Shown here: positions 1-8,788 of the stretch, piece after piece
Numbering within the stretch: the first letter of the stretch is position 1
Layout: each line of letters begins with the position of its first letter
Origin: Alphaproteobacteria bacterium
Lineage (GTDB): Bacteria > Pseudomonadota > Alphaproteobacteria > GCA-2731375
NCBI GenBank assembly: GCA_029937535.1
Contig: JAPYPT010000017.1
Location: 1 to 34,872 of the forward strand
Reading direction: 5' to 3'
Length of the DNA stretch: 34,872 nt
Position numbers and translations under genes: made by a program
Notes under the pieces: model-generated
The model's input: only the letters and a program-made list of their open reading frames with translations
Told to the model about the DNA's origin: nothing
The model's database searches: none

Positions 1-2
1 AG

Positions 3-1184
3 GTCAGCCTGTCCAATCTTGTTCTGACCCTGGGTAAAAGCGACCTGGCCGGCAGCGTCAGCATCGACACCACGGGCAAACTGCCGATGATTACGGCGGA
101 TTTGACGGGCAAACGCCTGGACTTGGGCGAGTTGCAACCGCCCGGGAAAAAGGACGCCGGTGAAAAGGCGCCCGAACCTGGGAAATCGGGCCGTCCTGGA
201 AAGGTTCTGCCCGCCGACCCCCTGTCCCTGGATGGCCTGAAGGCGGCGGAGGCGGCGGTGAACATAGCCTTGGCCGAAGTGGTAACACCGCAAATCACCT
301 TGAGCGCGGTCTCCGCCACGATCAAGCTCGCCAACGGCCACCTGACCCTGGAACCCCTAAAGGTGACCGTGGCCGGTAGCCCGGTGACCATGTCGGCCTC
401 GGTCAACGCGGGCGGAAAAGTGCCCACCGTTGCCCTGAATGTGGCAGCGCCGAATCTGGATTTGGGCCGCTTGCTGAGGGAAACCAAGACCACCGATTTG
501 CTGCAAGGCATGGGCAATCTGAAAATCAAGCTGGCGGGCAAGGGGGCCTCGATCGCCGCCATCGCCCGCAGCCTGCAAGGCGGCACCAATTTGTTGATGA
601 ACCAGGGCAAGATCAAAACCGAGGCCCTGGATATGGCCGTGGGCGGCCTTACGGCTATTGTCGGCATGATGTCGTCGACAAAATCGGAGTGGACGGTGTT
701 GAACTGTATCGCCTCGCGCTTCGACATCAAAAAGGGCGTCGCCACGTCAAGGGTTCTGCTGGCGGATACGGAATATTCCACGGTGGTCGGCGAGGGCAGC
801 ATGGATCTGGGCAAGGAAACCCTGGCCATGAAGGTCTCGCCGCAGTCGAAGTCCGCCACCCTGAACGTTGCCGTGCCCATCAAGATCGGCGGTACGTTCG
901 CCGAGCCCACGTTCCGGCCGGATGAGCTGGCGACGGCGCGGCGTCTGGGCGGCCTGCTGGGCGCCACGCTGTTTCCCCCCGCCGCCTTGCTGGCCCTGGG
1001 AGACCTGGGCAGCGGCGACGACAATCCCTGCCTGAAAATCGCCAAGGGCGGCGGCAAGAAATCCAGCCCGCAGGCGGCCCAACCCGCCACGCAACCGGCC
1101 GCGAAAGCAGTGACGGATGCTATTAAAGCGCCCCTGGATAGCTTGAAAAAGGGTTTGGGTAGTTTGTTCGGTAAGAAGGATTAG
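3..1184 (+). CDS. AsmA family protein, C-terminal part (5' end outside window)
   Basis: The reading frame is open from base 3, upstream of the ATG at 87 used in the ORF track, so the gene is cut by the left window edge. The visible part carries the repeated beta-strand style of AsmA/AsmA-like C-terminal domains: a 'GSVSIDTTGK' strand, then 'ADLTGKRLDLGEL', then a Pro/Lys-rich linker, then the long AsmA_2-like domain with 'LLQGMGNLKIKLAGKG' and 'LLMNQGKIKTEALDMAVGG'. Family members are membrane-anchored periplasmic proteins linked to outer-membrane assembly and lipid transport. The tail is Ala/Pro/Lys-rich and low complexity. It converges on the ligase gene with about 20 bases between stops. 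Family call is good; the exact role is unknown. Confidence 0.8.
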   Translation, partial: VSLSNLVLTLGKSDLAGSVSIDTTGKLPMITADLTGKRLDLGELQPPGKKDAGEKAPEPGKSGRPGKVLPADPLSLDGLKAAEAAVNIALAEVVTPQITLSAVSATIKLANGHLTLEPLKVTVAGSPVTMSASVNAGGKVPTVALNVAAPNLDLGRLLRETKTTDLLQGMGNLKIKLAGKGASIAAIARSLQGGTNLLMNQGKIKTEALDMAVGGLTAIVGMMSSTKSEWTVLNCIASRFDIKKGVATSRVLLADTEYSTVVGEGSMDLGKETLAMKVSPQSKSATLNVAVPIKIGGTFAEPTFRPDELATARRLGGLLGATLFPPAALLALGDLGSGDDNPCLKIAKGGGKKSSPQAAQPATQPAAKAVTDAIKAPLDSLKKGLGSLFGKKD

Positions 1185-1204
1185 CGGACTGCGTTGAAAA
1201 TGTT

Positions 1205-2752
1205 CTAGTTCACCTGACGATCGTAGCCTTCCCAATAGGGCCGGCGCAATTCCCGCTTGAGGATCTTGCCGGACGGATTGCGCGGCAGCTCGTCCACGAA
1301 ATCCACGGAACGGGGGATTTTATAGCCGGCGATCCGCGTGCGGGCGAAGGTCATGACTTCCGCCGCCGTCAATGTCTCGCCGGGCTTGACCACGATGATG
1401 GCCTTGACGGTTTCGCCCCATTTTTCATCCGGTATGCCAATAACGCCCACGTCGGCGATCTTATGGTGTCCGGCGAGGGCGCTTTCCACTTCCGCCGGAT
1501 AAACGTTCTCGGCGCCTGAGACGATCATATCCTTGACCCGGTCATAGATATAAAGATAGCCGTCCCCGTCGAAATAGCCCGCATCGCCGGTGTAAAGCCA
1601 GCCGTCCCGGATCGCCTTGGCGGTTTCCCCGGCCAGGTTCCAATAGCCCTTGGTGATGGTCTTGCCCCTGACGATAATCTCACCGACCGCATCGGCGGCG
1701 CAATCACGGTCGTTTTCATCGACCACGCGGATTTCGGCCCCCAGCATGACCTTGCCCACGGATTTCATCTTGTCGCTGCCATCGTGATCTTCGGGCGGCA
1801 GATAGGTCACCGCGCCGGTGGTTTCGGTCAGGCCATATAAGTGTCCGAAGCCGCAACCGAACAATTCCACGGCGCGCTCCAATACCGGATACGGAATGGG
1901 TGAGGCGCCATACATGATCATCTTCATTGATGAGAGGTCCGCCGTCTCCACCCCCGGCGTCTGCAACATGAACAGGATCACGGCGGGTACCAGCAACGCC
2001 TGAGTGACGCGATAAGTTTCGATGGTTTTCAGAATGGCCGCCGGATCGACCTCGGGCATTAGGACGTTGCTGCCACCTACATAGAACGCCGTGTAGGACC
2101 AGGTACAGCCGGCGACATGAAACAGCGGGTTGGTCACCAGACAGACATCGCCATCATCCCAGGCGCCCCATTCGTCCATGGCGTTGGGCAGATACTGGAT
2201 GAAATTGTCGTGGCTGATCTCCACCCCCTTGGGGTGGCCCGTGGTGCCGGAGGAGTAGACCTGGATGATGGTATCGTGTTCCGAGGTCTCCGCCCTCGGG
2301 TCAACTTCCGACTGGCCGTCACGCCAGGCCTGGTAGCTGCCGTCGTGCAACGAGATGATCTCCCGCACGCCACTTAGTTCATCGCCGATGCCCGCGATCA
2401 GATCCTCATAGCCCGCACCGACGAATAGCAGTTGGGCCTGGGCATCGTTGATCACATAGGACACTTCCGGCGGCGCCAGGCGGAAATTGATCGGGGCCAG
2501 CACGGCGCCGATCTTGGTCGCGCCGTACAGCAGCTCGTAAAACAGATCGGTATTCTTGGCCAGTATGGCGATCCGCTGACCGCGCTGGATACCTGCCGCG
2601 GCCAGGCCATTGGCCACTTGGTTGGAGCGGCGGTTGAGCTCTTTATAGGTCGTCTCCCGGCCTTCGAAGATCACGGCGACATTGTCGCCGCGGGCGCGTG
2701 CATGGTGACGGATCGGGTCCGCCTTGAAGCGGAAGCCATCGCGGTTAGTCAT
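1205..2752 (-). CDS. AMP-forming acyl-CoA synthetase/ligase (515 aa), last gene of badH-badI operon
   Basis: This ANL-superfamily enzyme activates a carboxylic acid with ATP and CoA through an acyl-adenylate. Seen in order: phosphate-binding 'YSSGTTGHPKG', 'YGLTETTG', the hinge region 'YTGDAGYFDGDGYLYIYDR', and the C-terminal catalytic lysine in 'PRNPSGKILKREL'. Its length is normal for the family. It starts 6 bases after the badI stop, so it is almost certainly cotranscribed with badH and badI, and an alicyclic acid such as cyclohexanecarboxylate is a reasonable substrate guess. It is clearly paralogous to the ligase at 19897-21471; the last 80 or so residues are nearly the same in both. Substrate specificity cannot be read from sequence, and a medium-chain fatty acid is an alternative. 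Confidence 0.9.
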   Translation of the reverse strand: MTNRDGFRFKADPIRHHARARGDNVAVIFEGRETTYKELNRRSNQVANGLAAAGIQRGQRIAILAKNTDLFYELLYGATKIGAVLAPINFRLAPPEVSYVINDAQAQLLFVGAGYEDLIAGIGDELSGVREIISLHDGSYQAWRDGQSEVDPRAETSEHDTIIQVYSSGTTGHPKGVEISHDNFIQYLPNAMDEWGAWDDGDVCLVTNPLFHVAGCTWSYTAFYVGGSNVLMPEVDPAAILKTIETYRVTQALLVPAVILFMLQTPGVETADLSSMKMIMYGASPIPYPVLERAVELFGCGFGHLYGLTETTGAVTYLPPEDHDGSDKMKSVGKVMLGAEIRVVDENDRDCAADAVGEIIVRGKTITKGYWNLAGETAKAIRDGWLYTGDAGYFDGDGYLYIYDRVKDMIVSGAENVYPAEVESALAGHHKIADVGVIGIPDEKWGETVKAIIVVKPGETLTAAEVMTFARTRIAGYKIPRSVDFVDELPRNPSGKILKRELRRPYWEGYDRQVN

Positions 2753-2758
2753 GGCCGA

Positions 2759-3574
<816 letters not shown>

Positions 3575-3579
3575 GACCC

Positions 3580-4329
3580 TTAGCCGTGCATGGTCAGGCC
3601 GCCGGAGACCGAAATGGTCTGGCCGGTGATGTAGGAGGCATCATCCGAGAGGAAGAACGAGACCAAACCGGGATAATCCTCCGGCTCGGCCACCCGCTTC
3701 ATGGGCACGGCGCGTTCCAGGGCGGCGACGAGTTTCGGGCCTTGTTCCGCCAATAGCGGCGTGTTGGTGGGGCCGGGGCAGATGGTGTTCAGGGTGATGC
3801 CCTTGCGCGCCAGCTCCCGGCTCATGGTCTTGGAAAAGGCGATCAGCCCGCCCTTGCAGGCGGCGTAAACAGCCTCACCGGAGGAGCCTACCCGGCCCGC
3901 ATCGGAGGATATATTGACCACCCGGCCCGCGCCCCGCTCGGACATACCCTTGAGGATCACATGGCACAGGTTCAACGGGCCATACAGATTGATCGCCACC
4001 ACCTTGTGCCAAAGCTCCAGGTCCGTATCCAGGAACGGCATGGATTTATCCCAACCCGCGTTGTTGACCAGGCCATCCACCGGCCCGCAATCGCCCTCGA
4101 ACGCCGCGACGCTGCTTTCGACCACGCCATAATCAGAGATATCGCAGGCATAGGCGTGCGCCGTGCCCCCCGCCGCGCGGATTTTTTCCACCACGCCGTT
4201 GGCGCCGTCGACGTTGAGATCGAAGATCCCGACATTGCAGCCTTCCTCGCCCAAACGCAGGCTGATGGCCTGGCCAATGCCGCTGGCGCCGCCCGTGACG
4301 ATGACGTTCTTGCCTGTTAATCCGCGCAT
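3580..4329 (-). CDS. badH: 2-hydroxycyclohexanecarboxyl-CoA dehydrogenase (BadH-like SDR)
   Basis: Short-chain dehydrogenase that would oxidise 2-hydroxycyclohexanecarboxyl-CoA with NAD to the 2-keto ester, the substrate of BadI. Seen: Rossmann 'TGGASGIG' near residue 11, 'NNAGWD', the catalytic 'SSDAGRVGSSGEAVYAACK' (Ser, then YxxxK), 'CPGPTNTPLL' and the C-terminal 'TGQTISVSGGLTMHG'. The 'SSGEAVYAACKGGL' and 'SVSGGLTM' stretches match remembered BadH. The ORF track begins at 4380, but the better start is the ATG at 4329: it follows a purine-rich ribosome site (AGGAAGAGGAAA) and puts the glycine motif at the usual distance. First gene of the operon and divergent from the lactonase gene. Confidence 0.82.
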   Translation of the reverse strand: MRGLTGKNVIVTGGASGIGQAISLRLGEEGCNVGIFDLNVDGANGVVEKIRAAGGTAHAYACDISDYGVVESSVAAFEGDCGPVDGLVNNAGWDKSMPFLDTDLELWHKVVAINLYGPLNLCHVILKGMSERGAGRVVNISSDAGRVGSSGEAVYAACKGGLIAFSKTMSRELARKGITLNTICPGPTNTPLLAEQGPKLVAALERAVPMKRVAEPEDYPGLVSFFLSDDASYITGQTISVSGGLTMHG

Positions 4330-4406
4330 TTCGGTGTTTCCTCTTCCTTGAACATGAATTTCATCCGAAGATAAGTGCAAACAATCTACGAGTCTCGAAA
4401 TTGTTG

Positions 4407-4427
4407 GCGGCTGCTACAATCAGCCGC
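4407..4427. promoter_or_regulatory. 21-bp inverted repeat in the badH/lactonase divergent promoter region
   Basis: Perfect 7-base arms GCGGCTG and CAGCCGC flank a 7-base spacer. With one bulged G the arms extend three more bases each side. It lies in the 131-base space between the divergent badH and lactonase starts, a fitting place for an operator. No regulator gene is adjacent. A short RNA hairpin in the lactonase leader is the alternative. Confidence 0.4.
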
Positions 4428-4460
4428 AACAGTCGGGACCAAGAGAAGGAACTGAAAGAT

Positions 4461-5222
4461 ATGACCGTTCGACTATTCGCCATGACCTGCGGCTGGCTGA
4501 CCATGCCCATGCGCGTCGTTCTGGACGGCGAGGAGGGCGAATTGCGCCTGCCCGTGCCCTGTTATCTGATCGACCACCCCAAGGGCCAGGTCTTGTTCGA
4601 CAGTGGCATCCATACGGATCTACAAGACCCCAAAGACGATCGCGCGGCGTTGCTGGTCAAACGCTTCAAGGCGGAATTCAAGGCCGGCGAGGAGTTGGGC
4701 GCGCGCCTGGAACGCTGCGATGTGGACGTGGAAAAGGTGCGCTATCTGGTTAATTCCCACCTGCATTTCGATCACGCGGGCGGCAACCATCAGGTCAAGA
4801 ATGCTCAATTGGTGATCCAGGACCGGGAATGGCACGCCGGCCACGACCCGGACCTCATGGCCGCCAACGGCTATATGGCGGAAGATTACGACCACGGCCA
4901 TGACCTGAAACTTGTCGATGGAGAGCATGATTTGTTCGGTGACGGCAGCGTGGTCTGCGTGCCCACCTATGGCCACACGCCGGGGCACCAATCATTGAAA
5001 GTCCGTCTGGGCAGCGGCGACGTGCTGCTGACGGGGGATGCCTGTTACCTGCGCCAGACCCTGGAAAACCTGCACCTGCCCCGCGTCGTGCATGACCGCG
5101 AGGAGATGTTGGAAAGCCTGCACCGAATCCGCGCCCTGCAAGCGGCCGGCGCGCGCATTTTCTACGGCCACGACGCCGAATTCTGGCAAACCGTGCCGCA
5201 AGCGCCGGCGGAAATTGTGTGA
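4461..5222 (+). CDS. N-acyl homoserine lactonase family metallo-beta-lactamase-fold hydrolase
   Basis: Dinuclear-zinc hydrolase of the AttM/AiiA-like lactonase family. The HxHxDH motif is seen as 'SHLHFDHAGGN' (H100, H102, D104, H105). Further ligands are the His in 'GHTPGHQSL', the Asp in 'LTGDACY' and the His in 'YGHDAEFW'. Members open lactone rings such as acyl homoserine lactones or related compounds. The ORF track starts at 4401; ATG 4461 is preferred because AGAAGGAAC lies at good spacing before it and family proteins start near 'TVRLFAMTCG'. Length of 253 aa is usual. Divergent from badH, so its substrate may belong to ring catabolism and not quorum sensing. Its last codons and downstream flank are repeated twice more in this window. 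Confidence 0.85.
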   Translation: MTVRLFAMTCGWLTMPMRVVLDGEEGELRLPVPCYLIDHPKGQVLFDSGIHTDLQDPKDDRAALLVKRFKAEFKAGEELGARLERCDVDVEKVRYLVNSHLHFDHAGGNHQVKNAQLVIQDREWHAGHDPDLMAANGYMAEDYDHGHDLKLVDGEHDLFGDGSVVCVPTYGHTPGHQSLKVRLGSGDVLLTGDACYLRQTLENLHLPRVVHDREEMLESLHRIRALQAAGARIFYGHDAEFWQTVPQAPAEIV

Positions 5223-5312
5223 TGGGTGCCGATGCGGTTTCGGCTGACAGCCAAGACATCTTGAGCAATCAATGCGCTCGATCGACGCCGCCCAAGGCTT
5301 CGAGTCTGGTCC
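5148..5312 (+). repeat. Lactonase 3'-end repeat, copy 1 (the intact gene's tail plus 90 bp)
   Basis: The final 24 sense codons and stop of the lactonase gene, plus about 90 bases downstream, recur at 7261-7425 and 9212-9375. Copies 1 and 2 align without gaps over 165 bases with about 22 differences by hand count. The conserved part runs past the stop codon through a segment ending near CTTCGAGTCTG. The reverse transcriptase gene begins about 70 bases further on. Confidence 0.85.
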
Positions 5313-5380
5313 ACAAGAGACATTTCCCTTTCATCATGAGAACAATTTGCAAGCCCCGCCATATCACCAATAGTCTAACA

Positions 5381-6398
5381 ATGCAGCTTGCCCGCCTCAC
5401 CTCTGATGCCGTGCTCGACGCTGCCTATGCATGGCTGTGCAACCGGCGACGGAATTATCCGGCGGACGCCGATGTCTGGTCGTTCCGGCATCACTGGCCG
5501 GTGGAGAAAAAACGCATTCAACACGACCTATCTGGCGGGGCACTTCCGCTTTGGCCTGTTGGATCGCATCACCTTGGCGGACGGCAGCGACATTGACCTG
5601 TGGTCGGCCCGCGATGCGCTGGTGTTGAAGGCGTTGACAATGGTTCTGGCGGATGTCCTGCCAGTATCTCCCTACTGCACCCACATCAAGGGTCACGGTG
5701 GGGCCAAGGCGGCTGTGCGGCAGGTGATGGCGGGACTTGGCGACAACCGCTTCGTCTTGCGGACCGACGTGAAGTCCTATTATGCCTCCACCGATCATGT
5801 GTTGCTGATGGAGCGCCTTGCCCGTCATATCGTCCGGCGCACCATCCTCAATTTACTGGGTCAGTATATGAAACGCATCTCGGAGCGTGGCGGCCGGTTC
5901 TTCGAGCACGAGCGCGGCATTTCACTGGGCTGCCCGTTAAGCCCGCTAATGGCAGCCTTCTTTCTGCATGAGATTGATATCCGGATGGTACGCACCGGGT
6001 TGTTCTATGTCCGCTTCATGGACGACATCCTGGTCCTTGCGCCAACACGGTGGAAACTGCGTTATGCGGTGAAGGCCGTGAACGAAGTCCTGCAATCACT
6101 TCGTCTGGATAAGCATCCCGACAAGACCTTCGTCGGCAGGATCGAACGTGGCTTCGACTTCCTGGGCCACCATTTCGGCCAGAATGGGTTAACGGCAGCG
6201 GATGCAACAATACGGAAGTTCGTCGCACGTACGGCCCGGCTTTATGAGCAAGGACGGGAGGGACGCATCAGTCCCTCCGCGCTTGGGCTGTATGTCAGGC
6301 GATGGAGCGGGTGGTTGCAAGGCGGGTTGGGAGAACTCAAGGTTCGACTGGCGTTAACCGAGCTTACGACGCCGCCGTGCCAGGACCAGCCCGAGTAA
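5381..6398 (+). pseudogene. Solitary reverse transcriptase with an apparent +1 frameshift near base 5531
   Basis: RNA-directed DNA polymerase. The N-terminus is in frame 2 from ATG 5381 ('LDAAYAWLCNRRRNYPADADVW'), and the rest is in frame 3 from about 5532 ('LAGHFRFGLLDRITLADG', 'LWSARDALVLKAL'). Dropping one T at about 5531 joins them into about 338 aa. Motifs in corrected numbering: 'RTDVKSYYASTDH' (catalytic Asp near 129), 'GISLGCPLSPLMAAFF', 'YVRFMDDILVLAPTRWKLR' (FMDD near 212-215) and 'HPDKTFVGRIERGFDFLGHHF'. It resembles a family of short stand-alone bacterial RTs of unknown function; I see no group II intron RNA, retron RNA or DGR repeats. The frameshift could be a read error, decay or recoding. 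The 3' end overlaps the convergent PEP-CTERM ORF. Confidence 0.8.
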
Positions 6399-6926
6399 GG
6401 CCAGGCTGAACAAGGTGTTTGTAGCCGGCTCGGGTGTCTGAACTGTGAAAATGTCGGAAATGGCATATAGGTGGAGTGTGGAAGCGTTTGGGAAGGTGGT
6501 GTGGGAAATCCATCCATTGCCGGTCAATGAAGATAATCCAGACTTTGGACTGCCGAATTCCAAGGTTGCTCTGTGTGCGGGTAACCCTTCAAATGTCGTA
6601 CCGGTCCAAACATGATCGGCGATTGTCGCGCCGGTTTCGGCCCTGTTTATAGGTGCTAATAGTGAGCCATCCCATAAATCTGCGTAAGATGTGGCGATCG
6701 CCGTGTTGAAGAGGTTGAAAATCGTGACGCCGCAGGTTGTACATGTGGTGGGGTTGGTGCCTGTGTGATCGCGTGCGGCGAAATTGTTATCGGAGCCGAT
6801 CACACTCCATGTGGTAACTAAGTTCTGTGTCAGAGCACCTGCCGCTGCTGCATTGGCGACTAGGGTATCCTGGACCCACAGCATTGAGGAATACCTGAGG
6901 ACCTTTGCATTCGAGCGCATGGACAA
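6354..6926 (-). CDS. PEP-CTERM sorting domain protein lacking a signal peptide (probably 5' truncated)
   Basis: The C-terminus is a typical PEP-CTERM anchor: 'TPEPATN', then a hydrophobic helix 'LFSLALLGLVLA', then the basic tail 'RRRRKLG'. Such proteins are exported, processed by exosortase and linked to the extracellular matrix. A Sec signal peptide should be present, but the N-terminus goes straight into 'SMLWVQDTLVANAAAAG', which looks like the start of a mature domain. The possible starts are a TTG at 6926 or an ATG at 6920, with no clear ribosome site. The gene is probably broken at its 5' end. Its 3' end overlaps the RT gene by about 45 bases in convergent orientation. PEP-CTERM proteins are unusual in this kind of genome and may be acquired. 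Confidence 0.6.
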   Translation of the reverse strand: MSMRSNAKVLRYSSMLWVQDTLVANAAAAGALTQNLVTTWSVIGSDNNFAARDHTGTNPTTCTTCGVTIFNLFNTAIATSYADLWDGSLLAPINRAETGATIADHVWTGTTFEGLPAHRATLEFGSPKSGLSSLTGNGWISHTTFPNASTLHLYAISDIFTVQTPEPATNTLFSLALLGLVLARRRRKLG

Positions 6927-7088
6927 ATTTGATTTCCTATTTCAATTCAGTGGCCCAATGAAGGCAATGTGAGAGACGCCCGATAGGCCGACAATGATGC
7001 CGTGGACGCCTCCATCCGCCAGCATCCCGGTGACGAAAGGTGTTAGCGAAGCACAATCATATTAGGGAAAATTGATAGTCTCCTGTTG

Positions 7089-7232
7089 GCACAACGCTGC
7101 TGTAAAATGAGCGTATGCCGCAACACTTTATGTAGTGGTGCCGGTTTTAGTCGAATAGATACAGCTGGAACAGAATCCGCGTAAGATATTGCGCCACTCC
7201 GCTGCCGCGGCGGGTGGACTGTGTAAATTGCG
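7089..7232 (+). repeat. Dispersed repeat pair, copy A
   Basis: About 140 bases beginning ACAACGCTGCTGTAAAATGA that recur at 11221-11362 with roughly four fifths identity by eye and almost no gaps. Both copies end in a GC-rich stretch with hairpin arms (CCACTC ... GGGTGG here). No gene is encoded. A miniature mobile element, a dispersed regulatory sequence or a small RNA are possible. Confidence 0.7.
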
Positions 7233-7260
7233 GCTTTCGAGATTATAAGTCACCACAATC

Positions 7261-7425
7261 GGCACGCGCATTTTTTACGGCCATTGCGCCGAATTTTGGA
7301 AAACCGTGCCGCAAGCGCCGGCGGAGATTGTTTGAACAGCGCCGATGCGGTTTGGGCTCATAGCCACGACATCTTGAGTAATCAATGCGCCCGGTCGACG
7401 CCGCCCAAGGCTTCGAGTCTGACCC
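7261..7425 (+). repeat. Lactonase 3'-end repeat, copy 2
   Basis: Encodes the last 24 lactonase residues in frame to the stop ('RIFYGHCAEFWKTVPQAPAEIV'), with the probable metal-site Asp after His changed to Cys, then the same 90-base downstream flank. It is exactly as long as copy 1. It starts abruptly; nothing of the gene lies upstream. It shares K for Q in 'FWKTV' with copy 3, so copies 2 and 3 do not simply derive from the present copy 1. Confidence 0.85.
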
Positions 7426-7540
7426 GTATGCATCATTCAACAGATTGATCGATCCCCCAGCTTCGAACAGCGAAATCCGAGGACCGGGTCATCATAGTGG
7501 AGTCGCATCTTGTGCATCCGCCGCCCCCGCCGAAGTTCGG

Positions 7541-8578
7541 TCAGACGCTAGTTTTGTGTATTTCCGCTAGGTAGTTAGAGGCAATTTCGCAAACGATTTC
7601 TACAAACAAGGGGGTGAGTTCGCGGGCCATTTCCGTGTTCTGCCGGGTGTGAACCCAACCGAGATAGGTGAGGCCACGCAGCACCATAAACAATGGCAAG
7701 GCATCCAGGTCCGCCTGTGACAAAGGCCTTTCCTCGGTGTAGCCCTTGAACAGCGCGCTTTCAATGGTCGCGAAATCCGGTTCCTGCTGCAGCCAAAACA
7801 GCGCCGTCGCCAGTTCGAACATATGCCAGCCGAAGCCGGCGTCGTCAAAATCGATCAATTGTACCTTGTCGCCCGCCAGCATGACGTTTTCCGGCACCAG
7901 GTCGGCATGGATCAGCCCATAGGATTGCGACGAATGACCATGGACCCGCAGATCCTTGGCCGCGACGACGCGGATCTTCTGCATCAGTTCGGCTTGCTCT
8001 TCCGAGAGCGCGGCAAGTTCCCAGAACCGGCCCCAGAGCGGATCGTCACCGAGCAGGCCATCGTCATCCCAGGCGTGACGCACCATGCTGTTCTGCGCTG
8101 GCCATGCGACCGTCACATTATGCAACCTTGCCGCCGTCCGGCCGATCTCGCCGAACACCTTGGCAAGATTTTCCGGCGCAATATCAAGCGGCTTGCCGAT
8201 CTCGCCCAATTCCCGGCCGGACAGCCAACTCAACATATCCGCATTCCAGGTGCCGGGAACGCTCTCGGAGGTGGCCCTGAACACGGCATTGCCTTCCGTG
8301 GTTAGGATCGGCTTGGGCACGGCAATGCCGCTGTCCGACAACATGGCCATCCAGGTCAGCTCGGACCGCAGGCTTTCGTCACTGTGATAGCCTTGCCGAT
8401 GGACCCGCAGGGCGGCCCGTCCGCCGCCGGGGGCCGTCACCTCGAACACCGCGTTCTCGCGATACTTGATCAATCGCGGCTGACAGTCCGCCACGCCCCA
8501 GGCAGCCAGCGCCTGTTCGGCCAGGACGGTCAGGCGGGCGGCCTGCTCGTCGGCGTCCAACGCGAAAAAATCACTCAT
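7541..8578 (-). CDS. Phosphotransferase (APH/choline kinase-like fold)
   Basis: Kinase-fold enzyme of the aminoglycoside phosphotransferase/homoserine kinase-like family, phosphorylating a small hydroxylated substrate. Brenner motif 'LIHADLVPENVM' (catalytic Asp about residue 226, Asn about 231) and the metal-binding 'LIDFDDAGFGWHMFELATALF' (Asp about 243) are clear; the family ATP-lobe pattern is also visible ('ENAVFEVTAPGGGRAALRVHR'). Length of 345 aa is usual. The start at 8578 gives 'MSDFFALD'; the region before it is only weakly Shine-Dalgarno-like. Transcribed alone and divergent from the small alpha/beta-barrel gene. The substrate cannot be told; homoserine, choline, an amino alcohol or a sugar are all possible. 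Confidence 0.8.
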   Translation of the reverse strand: MSDFFALDADEQAARLTVLAEQALAAWGVADCQPRLIKYRENAVFEVTAPGGGRAALRVHRQGYHSDESLRSELTWMAMLSDSGIAVPKPILTTEGNAVFRATSESVPGTWNADMLSWLSGRELGEIGKPLDIAPENLAKVFGEIGRTAARLHNVTVAWPAQNSMVRHAWDDDGLLGDDPLWGRFWELAALSEEQAELMQKIRVVAAKDLRVHGHSSQSYGLIHADLVPENVMLAGDKVQLIDFDDAGFGWHMFELATALFWLQQEPDFATIESALFKGYTEERPLSQADLDALPLFMVLRGLTYLGWVHTRQNTEMARELTPLFVEIVCEIASNYLAEIHKTSV

Positions 8579-8770
8579 ATAAAAACCTCATCGTAACCTC
8601 GATGTCGTGCCAGCAGCCGATAAGTCTGCCGACAATCTGCGTTGTGCGCCTTCTGCCATGGGGCAAAGTATAACCACCAGCGGTAAGAATCTGTCCAAGA
8701 CAGATCACCACCACGAAGCGGAAAATAACAACGGTGTATTTTTGCAAGCCGCCTGCTAAATTCAACTCCC

Positions 8771-8780
8771 AGCAAGGAGG
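8771..8780 (+). promoter_or_regulatory. Strong ribosome binding site
   Basis: AGCAAGGAGG, nearly a full anti-Shine-Dalgarno match, lies 8 bases before ATG 8789 and fixes that start. Confidence 0.8.
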
Positions 8781-8788
8781 AAACCACT

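Larger units (their letters stand above)
6927..7540. other. 614-bp gene-free patchwork between the PEP-CTERM remnant and the kinase gene
   Basis: No convincing intact gene. From left to right it holds a short minus-strand stretch (about 7045-6943) that reads as a hydrophobic peptide ('GIIVGLSGVSHIAF') and may be a scrap of a membrane protein, then copy A of a dispersed repeat, then copy 2 of the lactonase 3' end. The junctions look like accumulated insertions. Confidence 0.6.

Noticed and set aside
4415-4420. TACAAT as the -10 box of the lactonase promoter
   Set aside because: It falls in the loop of the inverted repeat, but no -35-like sequence is found 16-18 bases upstream.
5313-7088. Group II intron around the RT
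   Set aside because: No domain V-like hairpin, no intron 5' GUGYG-type border and no maturase or endonuclease domain were found, and the RT motifs differ from typical intron RTs.
5148-7425. Diversity-generating retroelement: RT between a gene's 3' end (VR-like) and a second copy of it (TR-like)
   Set aside because: The layout looks right at first, but differences between copies 1 and 2 are mostly C/T and G/A exchanges spread over coding and flank, not concentrated at template adenines. A third copy exists, the target is a metallo-hydrolase without a variable ligand-binding fold, and the flank after the stop is repeated as well.
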